This document shows, piece after piece, positions 13,754 through 13,759 of a DNA stretch of 13,759 nt. Source of the stretch: Bacillota bacterium (GTDB lineage Bacteria; Bacillota; Clostridia; Peptostreptococcales; Natronincolaceae); NCBI GenBank assembly GCA_023387935.1, contig JAEWHG010000033.1, positions 1 to 13,759 on the forward strand, given 5' to 3'. Both the position numbers and the translations under genes were made by a program. The notes under the pieces were generated by a model. The model saw nothing but the letters and a program-made list of their open reading frames with translations. It had not been told where the DNA came from and did not search any database. Each line of letters starts with the position of its first letter. Position 1 is the stretch's first letter.

Positions 13754-13759
13754 ATGATT

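Overview
This window looks like chromosomal DNA of a low-GC anaerobic Firmicute, most likely a clostridial lineage. The base composition is strongly A/T-rich, and almost every start follows a strong purine-rich ribosome binding site (RBS). Factor-independent terminators with long stems separate the units. The gene content (sigma-54 activator, iron-sulfur cysteine desulfidase, M20 peptidases with an AbgT carrier, MerR-controlled ABC exporter, chemoreceptor) fits an amino-acid-fermenting clostridium. I see no rRNA, tRNA, CRISPR array or insertion sequence.

Layout. (1) 63-1220 (+): a YibE/F-type multipass membrane protein. (2) 1271-4541 (+): a sulfur amino acid module. It has a sigma-54 enhancer-binding activator with a cysteine cluster in its N-terminal sensor region, a 15-bp terminator, a perfect palindrome that is a good candidate activator site, a textbook -24/-12 promoter, and a CyuA/CdsB-type L-cysteine desulfidase. 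(3) 4752-4853 (+): a 33-residue single-pass membrane peptide with a perfect RBS. (4) 5163-9143: an AbgA-type M20 hydrolase (+) converges on an operon (-) of an AbgT transporter followed one base later by a second M20D amidohydrolase. One 22-bp palindrome spans both stop codons. (5) 9422-11713 (-): a MerR regulator with two DNA-binding domains, then an ABC-2 ATPase and permease. A related 14-base motif lies in front of merR and, overlapping the merR stop codon, in front of the ATPase gene. (6) 12050-13753 (+): a methyl-accepting chemotaxis protein.

How the genes may work together. The best supported circuit is activator to -24/-12 promoter to cysteine desulfidase, which would break cysteine down to pyruvate, ammonia and sulfide when it is abundant. 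The AbgT/M20 group would import N-acylated or aminobenzoylated amino acids or dipeptides and release the free amino acid. A link to the cysteine gene is only positional. The MerR/ABC set looks like an autoregulated efflux unit. Nothing here is clearly a new defence or mobile system. The most unusual features are the architecture of the sigma-54 control region, the shared palindromic gene ends, the operator-like repeat built into the end of merR, and the unrecognised 33-residue peptide.
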